Source of the DNA: Paenibacillus sp. FSL H7-0326
GTDB lineage: Bacteria > Bacillota > Bacilli > Paenibacillales > Paenibacillaceae
Reading direction: 5' to 3'
NCBI RefSeq assembly: GCF_001955535.1
Contig: NZ_MPVN01000004.1
Coordinates: 62,001-126,000 of the forward strand
Length of the DNA stretch: 64,000 nucleotides
The notes below the pieces were generated by a model, which did not search any database, had not been told where the DNA came from, and saw only the letters and a list, made by a program, of their open reading frames with translations. The position numbers were made by a program, and so were the translations under genes. Within the stretch, counting starts at the first letter, position 1. Each line of letters opens with the position of its first letter. Positions 18,869 to 27,430 of this stretch are shown in pieces.

Positions 18869-20598
18869 AACTGTTACGCCTTAAAATTACAGATCCTGCT
18901 GGCTTTAGAAGTCTACAGCCAGGTTTTGAGGTTCACTTCCTGCGTGAATGGAATTATAGTGAAGCTCGTGAATTTAACCCATACATTATGGCTGGCCCTA
19001 ATGGGAGCGGTAAATCAAATGTATTGGAGGTTTTGGCGGCAATTTTTTATCATATCGAATGCATGTATCTCGACTATAGACCTGCATCACTTGAATATGA
19101 TGAAATAGAGAATCCTCAAGGCTTCCGTAGTGATATTGCGTCGCCTAATGGATTTGAAGTAGAATATTATATTTCCGCTCCTGCCACATTTAATATCTCA
19201 GGAATTCAAGATTACGCACATATTAAAATTGTAAAAGAAAATGGGAAGTCGCCTCTAATTTATTGGATTAATAGAAACTTATTTGATGTTAAAGGCGCTA
19301 AGATTCTTACCAGTAATGAAGCCAAAGAAGTATTACCAGACTTTGTGCTGGGCTATTCATCTGGTGAAAATGAAATATTGAGTTTGCCTTTCTTTAAAAT
19401 GCGCTTTATTCACTTTGATGAGTATAAAGATTATCTTAATCGTCAGAGCTCTTATTCTAGTGTGCCTGAAGGAAGGCTTACATTTCTGAATAGCGAATTT
19501 AATCAGGCTATAGTACTAAGCAATCTTCTTCTTCAAAAGATTGAACAATTAAAACCGTATAAAGATGAAGTGGGCGTTGAGGACATAAAGAGTTTTCGTA
19601 TCATTATCAAAAATTATATCAAGTTGGATAAAGCACATGTTACCGAAGATCTAGAGGATACCATTAACTTTCAAAAGAATATCGTGGAGACAAGCGAAGA
19701 CGAATATGGTGAAATACATTATCGTCTTAATATTACACAAAACTTGGATACCATTATTCAGAAACTCAAGAATTGCTCTACTTGTAGTTATTACGATTCA
19801 GAAGCTGACGAGCTATATCTCGATTATTGGGTTAATGAAGAAACGAAAGGAGCGTTTGCACACAATTTTGAGTCGGCGATTGGACTCTTTCAGGCATTTC
19901 AGATTCTGCTGACTCTTAACCTATATACTGTAAATGAGAAGTTAAAAAAAGAGCTACACAAATCTAAAAGTTTATATGTAAATGAAACTGTTCCAACGCT
20001 CGCCTCGGATGAACGTATAATGCGTTTTAAAGATTTATGGATACAAAAGAGTGGAATTGCTACAAATATACTAAGCAAATCACTTTCAGATGGGGAACAC
20101 CAATTTCTCCACTCTTTAGGTTTATGTCTGTTATATAAGGATAAAAATTGCCTTTTCCTTCTTGATGAGCCAGAAACTCATTTTAATCCCGGCTGGCGAG
20201 CAAAGTTTATCACCGGAATTCGTAATTGCTTTAAAGACAAAGAGTCGGATTCTACAATGCGGGAAATGTTGATCACGACCCATACCCCTTATTTAATATC
20301 AGATAGTAAAAAGGAGTATGTTCTAGTGTTTAATAAATCTGCGAGTCAAACGATAGAAGTTACACGGCCAGACTACAACACTCTCGGTGCTTCAATCAAT
20401 AAAATTTCTATGAAGACCTTTGGAAGAACCGAAACCATAGGTGGGTATGCAGAAAAGCAACTTAATGATATTAAAAAGCGGTTTGAGGCTGGGGCACCAA
20501 AACAGGAATTAATTGATGAAGTCAACAACTTGTTGGGTGATTCAGTTGAGAAAGTTTTATTCATTAAAAGAGTACTTGATAGTATGGAGGGAGAATAA
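18865..20598 (+). CDS. Restriction-associated AAA (PtuA/RecF-like) ATPase
   Basis: A 577-residue ABC/SMC-type ATPase of the AAA_21 kind. Walker A is GPNGSGKS (residues 44-51), an ABC-like signature reads SLSDGEHQFL, Walker B is FLLDEPETHFNPGW, and the switch histidine lies in TTHTPYLISD. A long insertion separates the Walker A half from the signature half. Its start overlaps hsdS (ATGA) and its stop overlaps the HNH gene (TAATG). An ATPase of this type directly followed by an HNH nuclease is the layout of Septu (PtuA-PtuB), so an anti-phage role is likely. It has no TOPRIM domain, which argues against Gabija or OLD. Confidence 0.85.
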   Translation: MKLLRLKITDPAGFRSLQPGFEVHFLREWNYSEAREFNPYIMAGPNGSGKSNVLEVLAAIFYHIECMYLDYRPASLEYDEIENPQGFRSDIASPNGFEVEYYISAPATFNISGIQDYAHIKIVKENGKSPLIYWINRNLFDVKGAKILTSNEAKEVLPDFVLGYSSGENEILSLPFFKMRFIHFDEYKDYLNRQSSYSSVPEGRLTFLNSEFNQAIVLSNLLLQKIEQLKPYKDEVGVEDIKSFRIIIKNYIKLDKAHVTEDLEDTINFQKNIVETSEDEYGEIHYRLNITQNLDTIIQKLKNCSTCSYYDSEADELYLDYWVNEETKGAFAHNFESAIGLFQAFQILLTLNLYTVNEKLKKELHKSKSLYVNETVPTLASDERIMRFKDLWIQKSGIATNILSKSLSDGEHQFLHSLGLCLLYKDKNCLFLLDEPETHFNPGWRAKFITGIRNCFKDKESDSTMREMLITTHTPYLISDSKKEYVLVFNKSASQTIEVTRPDYNTLGASINKISMKTFGRTETIGGYAEKQLNDIKKRFEAGAPKQELIDEVNNLLGDSVEKVLFIKRVLDSMEGE

Positions 20599-21653
20599 TG
20601 TTATTCACATATCAATACATCAATCATCGTATGGAGAAGATGCAGGAGTTTATTGATTACATATTCTACGAGGTTTGGTGTATAGCCCCATCAATAGCAG
20701 ATTACTCATTAGAATTGTACAATAATAAACCGGACTTGAAAGAAGTGATGACCACTTTTCACTATTCAAGCACAAAAGGCGGTGACTTTTTTAACGCAAA
20801 AATAGAAGAGATATTTTTAATCTTTAAAACCCTTAGCCCAGCGGACATCTACCAACTGAAATTGTGGTATCAATCTAACAACAACATTGAAATATTATGT
20901 AAGAATGATCCGGCACATACACCATCAAAATACGCTGATATAAATCAATTGAACAAAGATCTTGGAATCGCTCTAAAAGTATTTTTTGTTCGATTGTACT
21001 CGCATGATTTACTCTCATTAAAAGCATTAGCAGATAAAATTGGTTTGATAGATGATCACTATGATGAATTCGTAAAAATTAATCGCACTGGAAAATGTCC
21101 TTTCTGTGGATTGTATGATATTGATAGTGAGTATGTTCATACTAGAGATGCTTATGATCATTACTTACCTAAAAGTGAATATCCTTTCTCTTCAATTAGC
21201 TTCAAAAATTTAGCACCAATTTGCAATAAATGTAATAGTAGCAATAAAGGATCAAAAGATCCGCTTTACGATTCAAATGGAAATCGGCGCAAAGCGTTTT
21301 ATCCTTTTAATCGCGATTCGTATACCATGGATATTAATGTGAAACTGAATTCAGCAGAGATTGAGAAGTTAACTCCGCAAGATATAACTATTAGTTTCGG
21401 ACCTGCTAATATTGAGGAAGAGCTCAAAACATGGAACGAATTGTTCGGTATTGAAGAACGTTATAAAGCTAAGTGTTGCAGTGCCGATGCAAAATACTGG
21501 ATTAACCAAATAATCGATGAATGTGGCGATAAGACTCCCATTGAATTTCTATCTATCAGACTAGCAAGTGCCCAAAAAGCACCATATTCAGATACAAATT
21601 TCTTGCGTAAACCATTTTTGGAAGCATGTGCAGCGCTAGATATTTTCACATAA
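20598..21653 (+). CDS. HNH endonuclease, PtuB-like partner of the ATPase
   Basis: A 351-residue protein with a zinc-bound HNH fold in its second half. CPFC (about residue 173), the catalytic-type DHYLPKSEYP, and NLAPICNKCNSSNKG supply the four Cys ligands, the His and the Asn. The helical N-terminal half (about 170 residues) has no recognisable motif. The ATG overlaps the ATPase stop by one base, so expression is coupled. The pair with an SMC-like ATPase suggests a Septu-type nuclease complex. The association with hsdRMS suggests joint mobilisation or joint action. The cleaved target is unknown. Confidence 0.82.
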   Translation: MLFTYQYINHRMEKMQEFIDYIFYEVWCIAPSIADYSLELYNNKPDLKEVMTTFHYSSTKGGDFFNAKIEEIFLIFKTLSPADIYQLKLWYQSNNNIEILCKNDPAHTPSKYADINQLNKDLGIALKVFFVRLYSHDLLSLKALADKIGLIDDHYDEFVKINRTGKCPFCGLYDIDSEYVHTRDAYDHYLPKSEYPFSSISFKNLAPICNKCNSSNKGSKDPLYDSNGNRRKAFYPFNRDSYTMDINVKLNSAEIEKLTPQDITISFGPANIEEELKTWNELFGIEERYKAKCCSADAKYWINQIIDECGDKTPIEFLSIRLASAQKAPYSDTNFLRKPFLEACAALDIFT

Positions 21654-21681
21654 AAGGAAGTATGATACTGTTTTGGATTAA

Positions 21682-21712
21682 AAGGGCACCCTTAAAGGTG
21701 TCCTTCAATTTT
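21682..21712 (+). terminator. Terminator of the restriction/ATPase/HNH operon
   Basis: AAGGGCACC / GGTGTCCTT pair with one G-U and a 6-nt loop, followed by CAATTTT. About 20 nt later lies att-like site 2; the same hairpin-then-repeat order recurs at 27.4 and 35.5 kb. Confidence 0.75.
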
Positions 21713-21722
21713 ACCTTTAGGG

Positions 21723-21757
21723 TGTTACGCTGAACCGTACCACAAGTAGAGCAAAAT
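21723..21757 (+). repeat. att-like site 2
   Basis: GAACCGTACCACAAGTAG (21732-21749) matches the rlmH end at 16 of 18 positions, and the following AGCAAAAT resembles the GGCGAAAAT after rlmH. The preceding GTGTTACGCT is shared with the partial copy at 22287. It lies directly after the terminator of the restriction operon and would be the right end of cassette A. Confidence 0.72.
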
Positions 21758-22007
21758 GAATTGCAATAAGAATTATAACGAAATTAAGTTATTAATTTAT
21801 CGCGTGAATGACATAAAAAAAGATCACGAGCTAGCAATGGAACTCTGATCAACCGAGGAGTTTTTGCCCAGACTATGGGTAATCTTAATTATGGATAAAA
21901 AACTTCTTTCACAAGAAGTGCTAAATAAGTAAGCTTGATCAGGATATGCAGACTCCACACTTTAGATGAGCGAAATAACTTAATGGATTGGTTAATGGCT
22001 AATCAGC
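21758..22007. other. Non-coding left end of cassette B
   Basis: About 250 nt of AT-rich sequence after att-like site 2. It contains an imperfect hairpin around AACTTCTTTCACAAGAAGTGC (21900-21921) but no frame with a credible start. I see no recombinase remnant. Confidence 0.35.
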
Positions 22008-22130
22008 TCACCAAAGACAAGAAGACCCTTGCATTAATGGAGTCATGGGAAAATAGCCCTTCTTCTCTAGCTGATGCAAGGTCTCCGTTTCTACAATTTG
22101 CTGTGAAACTTCCTCGTACGTTGGGAGCAT
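22008..22130 (-). CDS. Orphan 40-residue reading frame, probable gene fragment
   Basis: A short minus-strand frame (MLPTYEEVSQQIVETETLHQ and 20 more residues) preceded by a perfect AAGGAGG 9 nt before the ATG. Such a site is unlikely by chance, yet the protein matches nothing I know and stops abruptly. It is most likely the 5' end of a gene truncated when material was lost between att-like sites 2 and 6. A genuine small protein is possible. Confidence 0.3.
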   Translation of the reverse strand: MLPTYEEVSQQIVETETLHQLEKKGYFPMTPLMQGSSCLW

Positions 22131-22284
22131 AAACGTGATCCTCCTTAATCTTTTATTTATGGATATGAACACTCTTGCGGTATGTATTATGAGATAATTT
22201 ATACATATATCCATGAACCAATCCTTCTAAATCAACCACTCAAGAGACCCAAACCCACAATCCAATTGAACTTACCATGGAACA

Positions 22285-22297
22285 GTGTTACGCTGAA
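22285..22297 (+). repeat. Partial att-like copy (site 6)
   Basis: GTGTTACGCTGAAC is identical to the left half of att-like site 2, but the right half (AACGGCGACTC) does not match. It may be a decayed or recombined junction about 560 nt after site 2, shortly before the ABC-F gene. Confidence 0.4.
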
Positions 22298-22383
22298 CAA
22301 CGGCGACTCAGACTTATGTTCTGTCTTACCATCGCCATACACCAACAATAGTCACCATCCTAGCTATCCAGAAAGGTAATACG

Positions 22384-24123
22384 ATGATCAAAGTTGATAA
22401 CTTATCCTTTTCATTTCCGCAAAAGGAACTGTATAAAAATATTTCGTTCACGTTAGAAGAGGGCCAACACTGCGCTTTCATAGGTACAAGTGGTAGCGGC
22501 AAAACTACGCTGATTGATATCCTGATGGACCCTGAAAGGTATTTGTTTGAGGGGAAGCTTGAGATCGACCCGAATTGCAGAATCGGGCATGTCAGTCAGT
22601 TCTCGCAAGTAGACAACACAAAAGAAGTAACGGTCTTCGAATATATTGGAGAAGAATTCATTAAGATTCAGAACGAAATCACATCCATCTGTACAGAGAT
22701 GGAAACCTCTTCGGATATGGATGACCTGCTGGAGAAGTATCAATTGGCGTTGGACGCGTTTGAAGCCATGGGCGGGGACGATTTTGAAAGTAACATTAAT
22801 AAGAAGCTAAATCTGGCCAACCTGATGAAGCTCAAAGACTCCAGCGTATCCGACCTGAGCGGCGGGGAATTTAAGCTGATTCAAGTGATGAAGGAAATGC
22901 TGAATCATCCGGAACTGCTAATTATGGACGAGCCGGATGTCTTTTTGGATTTCGAAAACCTGAACGCACTTAAGAAACTCATTAATTCCCACAAGGGCAT
23001 GCTGCTCGTTGTTACGCATAACCGGTATCTGTTGAACCATTGCTTTAACAAAATACTACACCTCGAAAACGCGGAGATCCAGGAGTTTGATGGGCGATAT
23101 ATCGAGTACAATTTCTCTTTACTTCAGACCAAGATTGAGATGCAGGAGCTCGCAGTCGCTGAACAGGAAGAGATTGAGCGCTATGATGTCATTATTGATA
23201 ATCTTAGAGCGATCGCAGAATATAATTCAGAAGCATCCAGAGGAAGGGCGTTAAAGGCCAGAGTCCGGTTTCAGGAACGATTGGAAGCACGTAGAATTAA
23301 AGCGCCATTTGTTGATATCAAGCAACCAAAGATTCGGTTTGAGCTGGATCATATAGTGGAAGACACCACTTTCATAAATGTGGAGAATTATAGTGCTGCC
23401 TTTGATGAGTTGCTTTTGCATCATGTGAACTTTGAAATCAAATCGGGTGATAAAGTAGCCATTATCGGTGCGAACGGTACCGGGAAAACGACTTTGCTCC
23501 GGGAAATCGCTCGAAATCATCATGACTCCATTGAAATAAATGCCGATGCTAAAGTTGCTTATTTGTCTCAGCTTCAAGGCGAAACGTTAACGGATTCGAA
23601 TACCATACTCCATGAATTCATTGACGCCGGGTTTCAAACCTATGATGAGATTAGAGCTTATCTTAAACACTATGGTTTTGAAGGTGAAATCCTGGATCAG
23701 AAGATCGGAACGTTATCTGGCGGAGAGAAAAATATACTTCAGCTAGCCAAGGTTGCTGCCAGTCAGGCCAACATACTGCTTCTTGATGAACCGACAAGCC
23801 ATTTGGACATTTACACCCAGATCGCACTAGAGAAAGCCATTATCGACTATAAAGGCGCGATTCTGATGATTTCGCATGATTTCTATTCCGTTGTGAATGG
23901 TATGAATTATGTATTAATCATTGAAGATAAGACAATACGTAAGATGAGTATGCGCAAGTTCAGACAGATGATTTATGCGAGCCACTTCAGTAAAGACTAT
24001 TTGGAAATGGAACAGAAGAAGAAGGCCGTTGAAATGAAGATTGAATTGGCTTTGAAAGATACGAATTTTGAACTTGCCAAAGTGTTGCTTGATGAGCTGG
24101 AAGAGCTGATTAAGCTGCTGTAA
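22384..24123 (+). CDS. ABC-F family ATPase, possible ribosome-protection protein
   Basis: A 579-residue soluble protein with two ABC cassettes and no membrane helices, the ABC-F layout. Cassette 1 has Walker A GTSGSGKTT, signature LSGGEF and Walker B LLIMDEPD. A charged helical linker (residues about 240-310, ASRGRALKARVRFQERLEAR) follows. Cassette 2 has GANGTGKTT, LSGGEK and ILLLDEPTSHLD. ABC-F proteins bind the ribosomal E site; some displace antibiotics and others act as translation factors. The next gene encodes a 23S rRNA helicase, which favours a ribosome role. AGAAAGG precedes the ATG. It cannot be assigned to a resistance subclass by eye. Confidence 0.85.
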   Translation: MIKVDNLSFSFPQKELYKNISFTLEEGQHCAFIGTSGSGKTTLIDILMDPERYLFEGKLEIDPNCRIGHVSQFSQVDNTKEVTVFEYIGEEFIKIQNEITSICTEMETSSDMDDLLEKYQLALDAFEAMGGDDFESNINKKLNLANLMKLKDSSVSDLSGGEFKLIQVMKEMLNHPELLIMDEPDVFLDFENLNALKKLINSHKGMLLVVTHNRYLLNHCFNKILHLENAEIQEFDGRYIEYNFSLLQTKIEMQELAVAEQEEIERYDVIIDNLRAIAEYNSEASRGRALKARVRFQERLEARRIKAPFVDIKQPKIRFELDHIVEDTTFINVENYSAAFDELLLHHVNFEIKSGDKVAIIGANGTGKTTLLREIARNHHDSIEINADAKVAYLSQLQGETLTDSNTILHEFIDAGFQTYDEIRAYLKHYGFEGEILDQKIGTLSGGEKNILQLAKVAASQANILLLDEPTSHLDIYTQIALEKAIIDYKGAILMISHDFYSVVNGMNYVLIIEDKTIRKMSMRKFRQMIYASHFSKDYLEMEQKKKAVEMKIELALKDTNFELAKVLLDELEELIKLL

Positions 24124-24167
24124 ATGACAAATGCACGGACATGTTACTTATATAAAGGGGTTACTTC

Positions 24168-25625
24168 ATGAGTGAGCAAGTTGAGCAAGGCTTTGAAAGT
24201 TATGAATTAAGTGAGGAAATTATCCGTTCATTGGATAGCCTGGGGTATAAGCAGCCGACGGAGGTACAACGTAAGGTCATTCCTTATGCGCTGGGGAAAA
24301 AAGATATGACCGTTAAATCCCATACCGGAAGCGGGAAGACCGCAGCTTATGGGATCCCAATCTGTGAGATGCTGGAATGGCAGGAATACCGGCCGCAGGT
24401 CCTTATTTTGACGCCAACGCGTGAGCTGGCCGATCAGGTTAAGCAGGATATAATGAACATCGGCAGATATAAACGGATTAAGGCAACCGCTGTATACGGG
24501 AAACAACCTTTTCACAGACAGAAGGTGCAGCTGCAGCAAAGAAATCATGTTATTGTAGGCACACCGGGGCGGTTAATTGATCATATCGAGAAGCAGACGA
24601 TTGATTTGGAGCAGATTCGTTATTTGGTCATTGATGAGGCCGATGAGATGCTGAACATGGGTTTCATTGAACATGTGGAGAAGATTATCCGTGAGCTGCC
24701 GCTGGAGCGGATGACGATGCTGTTCTCGGCGACGTTGCCTAAAGATGTGGAGCAGCTATGCCACAAGTATATGAATGATCCGCTGGATATTGAGGTACAG
24801 ACCGAAGCCAGAACGACGAGCCAAATCGAGCATTCCCTGTATGCCGTCAGGGACGATCACAAGCTGAAATTGCTGCGGGATATCACGGTTGTCGAGAATC
24901 CGGATAGCTGCATTATTTTTTGCCGGACCCAGATCAGGGTTGAAACGGTATTTAATGAATTGACTAAGCACGGCTACCCTTGCGGCCGAATCCATGGGGG
25001 CATGGAGCAGGATGATCGCACGGAGATGATGAACGCGTTTAAGCGGGGAGAATTCCGCTACCTGATCGCCACGGATGTGGCTGCCAGAGGGATTGATATC
25101 GAGAACATCAGCCATGTTATTAATTATGATTTTCCGCAAGAGAATGAAAGCTATGTCCATCGCAGTGGCCGTACGGGAAGAGCCGGGAAATCGGGGAAGG
25201 CCATCTCCTTCGCTACACCGTCTGAAGACAAGTTCGTGGCCAGCGTCCAGCAATACATCGGGTTCGAGATTGAGAAGCGTAACGCCCCGTCCAAAGAGGC
25301 CATCGCACGTACTCTTCCTGCTTTTGAAGTGAAGCTTGCGAATCAGCAGACGATCAAGAAGGACCGAAGCTCCCATCGGAACCAGGAGGTTCTGAAGCTA
25401 TATTTTAACGGGGGGAAGAAAAAGAAGATCCGCGCCGTAGACTTCGTAGGCACCATTGCTAAGATTGACGGGATATCGGCCGATGACATCGGGATCATTG
25501 TAATAGAGGATAACGCCTCCTACGTGGATATTCTTAACGGCAAAGGTGAACTCGTTCTGAATGTGATGAGGAATACAACCATTAAAGGGAAGCAGCTGAA
25601 GGTACATCAGGCGAACCGCCAATAG
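24168..25625 (+). CDS. dbpA: ATP-dependent RNA helicase DbpA (YxiN type)
   Basis: A 485-residue DEAD-box helicase acting on hairpin 92 of 23S rRNA during 50S assembly. Helicase motifs: SHTGSGKTAA (I), PTRELA (Ia), DEAD in VIDEADEMLNMGF (II), SAT (III), and HRSGRTGRAG (VI). The C-terminal 75 residues (FNGGKKKKIRAVDFVGTIAK) match the RNA-binding domain of B. subtilis YxiN almost residue for residue as I recall it. AAAGGGG lies upstream, and the ABC-F stop is 44 nt away, so the two may be co-transcribed. Because dbpA is normally a housekeeping gene, its presence between att-like repeats is notable; a second chromosomal copy is possible. Confidence 0.93.
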   Translation: MSEQVEQGFESYELSEEIIRSLDSLGYKQPTEVQRKVIPYALGKKDMTVKSHTGSGKTAAYGIPICEMLEWQEYRPQVLILTPTRELADQVKQDIMNIGRYKRIKATAVYGKQPFHRQKVQLQQRNHVIVGTPGRLIDHIEKQTIDLEQIRYLVIDEADEMLNMGFIEHVEKIIRELPLERMTMLFSATLPKDVEQLCHKYMNDPLDIEVQTEARTTSQIEHSLYAVRDDHKLKLLRDITVVENPDSCIIFCRTQIRVETVFNELTKHGYPCGRIHGGMEQDDRTEMMNAFKRGEFRYLIATDVAARGIDIENISHVINYDFPQENESYVHRSGRTGRAGKSGKAISFATPSEDKFVASVQQYIGFEIEKRNAPSKEAIARTLPAFEVKLANQQTIKKDRSSHRNQEVLKLYFNGGKKKKIRAVDFVGTIAKIDGISADDIGIIVIEDNASYVDILNGKGELVLNVMRNTTIKGKQLKVHQANRQ

Positions 25626-25682
25626 CGAGAAAATCTATGGTGGGGTATGTTGTCAATAACTAAATAGGATAGTAATTTTATG

Positions 25683-25729
25683 AACCAAGGAGCTAAGGGA
25701 TATGTTCTCGCTTAGCTCCTTGGTTTTTG
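25683..25729 (+). terminator. Strong terminator after dbpA
   Basis: A 15-bp perfect stem (AACCAAGGAGCTAAG / CTTAGCTCCTTGGTT) with a 13-nt loop is followed by TTTT, about 60 nt past the dbpA stop. Confidence 0.88.
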
Positions 25730-25773
25730 GCGTCTACCGATGCTTTCTTGAGCAGACGAGAGGAGGGTGGCGG

Positions 25774-25893
25774 ATGGAAAAACGGGAACTAATACAATTG
25801 CTCAAAGAGCTTCGGAGTATGACCGTTAAGCTGAACCTTCTCACAAGTAGAGCAAAATTTAGTTTGAATTTACCGGTGCTGAGGCACGGTTAG
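25774..25893 (+). CDS. 39-residue frame cut across by an att-like site
   Basis: A strong GAGGAGGGTGG stands before an ATG that opens MEKRELIQLLKELRSM. After about 17 codons the frame enters att-like site 3 and then non-homologous sequence, ending at 25893. The good ribosome site and helical N-terminus suggest the first codons of a real gene whose remainder was replaced at the repeat. The tail overlaps the 3' end of the MerR gene on the other strand. Function not recognisable. Confidence 0.35.
   Translation: MEKRELIQLLKELRSMTVKLNLLTSRAKFSLNLPVLRHG
25824..25859 (+). repeat. att-like site 3
   Basis: GAACCTTCTCACAAGTAG (25833-25850) matches the rlmH end at 15 of 18 positions. Together with the following AGCAAAAT it is closest to site 2 (CACAAGTAGAGCAAAAT identical). 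It separates the ABC-F/dbpA block from the MerR/VOC block. Confidence 0.7.
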
Positions 25894-26578
25894 TAAGAAT
25901 GTCAAAAAGCTTCTGCAAATAAAAAATTCCTCGTACTTGCTCTACGAGTGTATGGTCAATGTATTGTAAAGACTTAAGAGCAATTTCTTTAGCCTGAGCA
26001 ACGTTATGGTTATCAAGATCCGACAATACTTCACGAACAACATCCAAGGAATAAACCACTCTCTGAACGGTACGAATGATCAGAATCTTTCGGACATCGG
26101 ACGGGCTATAAATGCGAAACCCGCTCTCTTTGTGCCGTTCAGATTTAATTAATCCTTCTTTCTCCCAATGTCGAATTGCGGATGCAGATATGTTGGCCTC
26201 TCTCGCCACTTCTCCAATCGTAAAAAACGGTTTGCTGCGGTTGAGTGGAAGATCAGTAAGCTCTCTTAAATCAAGCATCTCGACTGTTCTTTGAACCGTT
26301 AGCTTCTCGGCATGCAGGTCCACTTGTGCTTTATTTATTAACCATAGAGCATCAAGTCTCTCCCCCTTGACGATGCGTGGCATGACTTCCTTGACCAAAT
26401 CCATACCAAATCCTGATTTTAGGGCGCGAATACATTGGAAATACGATTCATGCTCCTGTGTATATATTCGGTAACCATTCGATGCTCTTTCGACTGTAGG
26501 AATTAACCCCCATGCTTCGTAATGCTTCAAGGCGCTCGTGCTGATATTCGACTTTGTGGCTATTACCCGCCCATTCAT
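25859..26578 (-). CDS. MerR-family regulator with two DNA-binding domains
   Basis: A 239-residue regulator with two MerR-type winged-helix domains in one chain: residues about 4-70 (STSALKHYEAWGLIPTVERA, then GYRIYTQEH) and about 117-180 (FTIGEVAREANISASAIRHW, then GFRIYSPSD). Classical MerR proteins carry one such domain plus a dimer helix and effector domain, whereas this one could bind as a pseudo-dimer. It diverges from the VOC gene across 177 nt and probably controls it. AAGGAG lies 11 nt before the ATG. Its stop codon touches att-like site 3. Confidence 0.85.
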   Translation of the reverse strand: MNGRVIATKSNISTSALKHYEAWGLIPTVERASNGYRIYTQEHESYFQCIRALKSGFGMDLVKEVMPRIVKGERLDALWLINKAQVDLHAEKLTVQRTVEMLDLRELTDLPLNRSKPFFTIGEVAREANISASAIRHWEKEGLIKSERHKESGFRIYSPSDVRKILIIRTVQRVVYSLDVVREVLSDLDNHNVAQAKEIALKSLQYIDHTLVEQVRGIFYLQKLFDILTNRASAPVNSN

Positions 26579-26755
26579 CCAACCTTCAACTCCTTGTAAT
26601 TCAACCTTAAAGCATATGACTACTTTATTAAATTAGATCCCATATTATAAGGATATATTTTTTCAAACCTTACCATTTGCATTAATATTGTACGATAGGA
26701 GTGTAAGTCGAATAAATCCCAAATCAATTTTCGGGGCGAAAATGGAGGAGATCAT

Positions 26756-27364
26756 TTGAGCAAAGTCATTCCGATATTGCCTTGCGTGAGCATTGATGAA
26801 CAGTGTGAGTTTTATGAAAGCATCGGCTTTACAATAACCGCTAAGGATAAAGCCCCACATGCGTATGCCGCTGTACGCTACGAGGATGTAAATTTACTTT
26901 TTTGGGGCAGTAAAAAAAATAACCCCAGCGCCAACGCGAGCATGGTGTTCATTGAGGTTGAAGACGCCGACAGCTTGAATGCGGAGTTCTGCGGCAATAT
27001 GAAAAGCGCATGGGGAAAAGTTCCGCGAACAGGATTTCCCCGCATTTCGAAGGTGAGAGAATTAAAAGAGGACAAGCGGTTTACGCTTTGTGACCCTTCA
27101 GGTAATACATTTTATTTCGGCACACCCAACAATGGAAATACGATCACAATGCGTACGCTTGATAACGAACAGCTTGCCGAGTCGTTCGCGGTTATTTACG
27201 ACTTGCTGCATTCGAAGGAAAGTCCCGAAATAGCAGCTAAGGCATTGTCGGTATTTAACCGCAGCAAGGTCGAGTTAAATGTTTCGGATAAGGAAAAATT
27301 AGCGGTTCTAACATCGGAGATTGAAGAAGCATTGAAGGAAAGAGATGATAATGGATTAACCTAA
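26756..27364 (+). CDS. VOC-fold (glyoxalase/bleomycin-resistance-like) protein
   Basis: A 202-residue protein whose first 125 residues form a VOC domain (VIPILPCVSIDEQCEFYESI, ending FTLCDPSGNTFYFG), the fold of drug-sequestering bleomycin-resistance proteins and glyoxalases. A helical C-terminal extension of about 75 residues is unlike the standard 120-130-residue family. The TTG start is supported by GGAGGAG 6 nt upstream. It is divergent from the double MerR regulator, which suggests drug- or metabolite-induced expression. The ligand is unknown. Confidence 0.8.
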   Translation: MSKVIPILPCVSIDEQCEFYESIGFTITAKDKAPHAYAAVRYEDVNLLFWGSKKNNPSANASMVFIEVEDADSLNAEFCGNMKSAWGKVPRTGFPRISKVRELKEDKRFTLCDPSGNTFYFGTPNNGNTITMRTLDNEQLAESFAVIYDLLHSKESPEIAAKALSVFNRSKVELNVSDKEKLAVLTSEIEEALKERDDNGLT

Positions 27365-27394
27365 AGAATTAAACCAAGCCAACGTATTAAGGCA

Positions 27395-27424
27395 AAAGGC
27401 ACCCTCACAAGGTGCCCTTTAAAT
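27395..27424 (+). terminator. Terminator after the VOC gene
   Basis: AAAGGCACC pairs with GGTGCCCTTT (one bulge) across a 7-nt loop, followed by AAATTT. It stands about 15 nt before att-like site 4, as at site 2. Confidence 0.65.
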
Positions 27425-27430
27425 TTCTTA

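Noticed and set aside
18865..21653. Gabija (GajAB) or OLD-type system instead of a Septu-like pair
   Set aside because: The ATPase has no TOPRIM domain, and the partner is an HNH protein, not a UvrD-like helicase.
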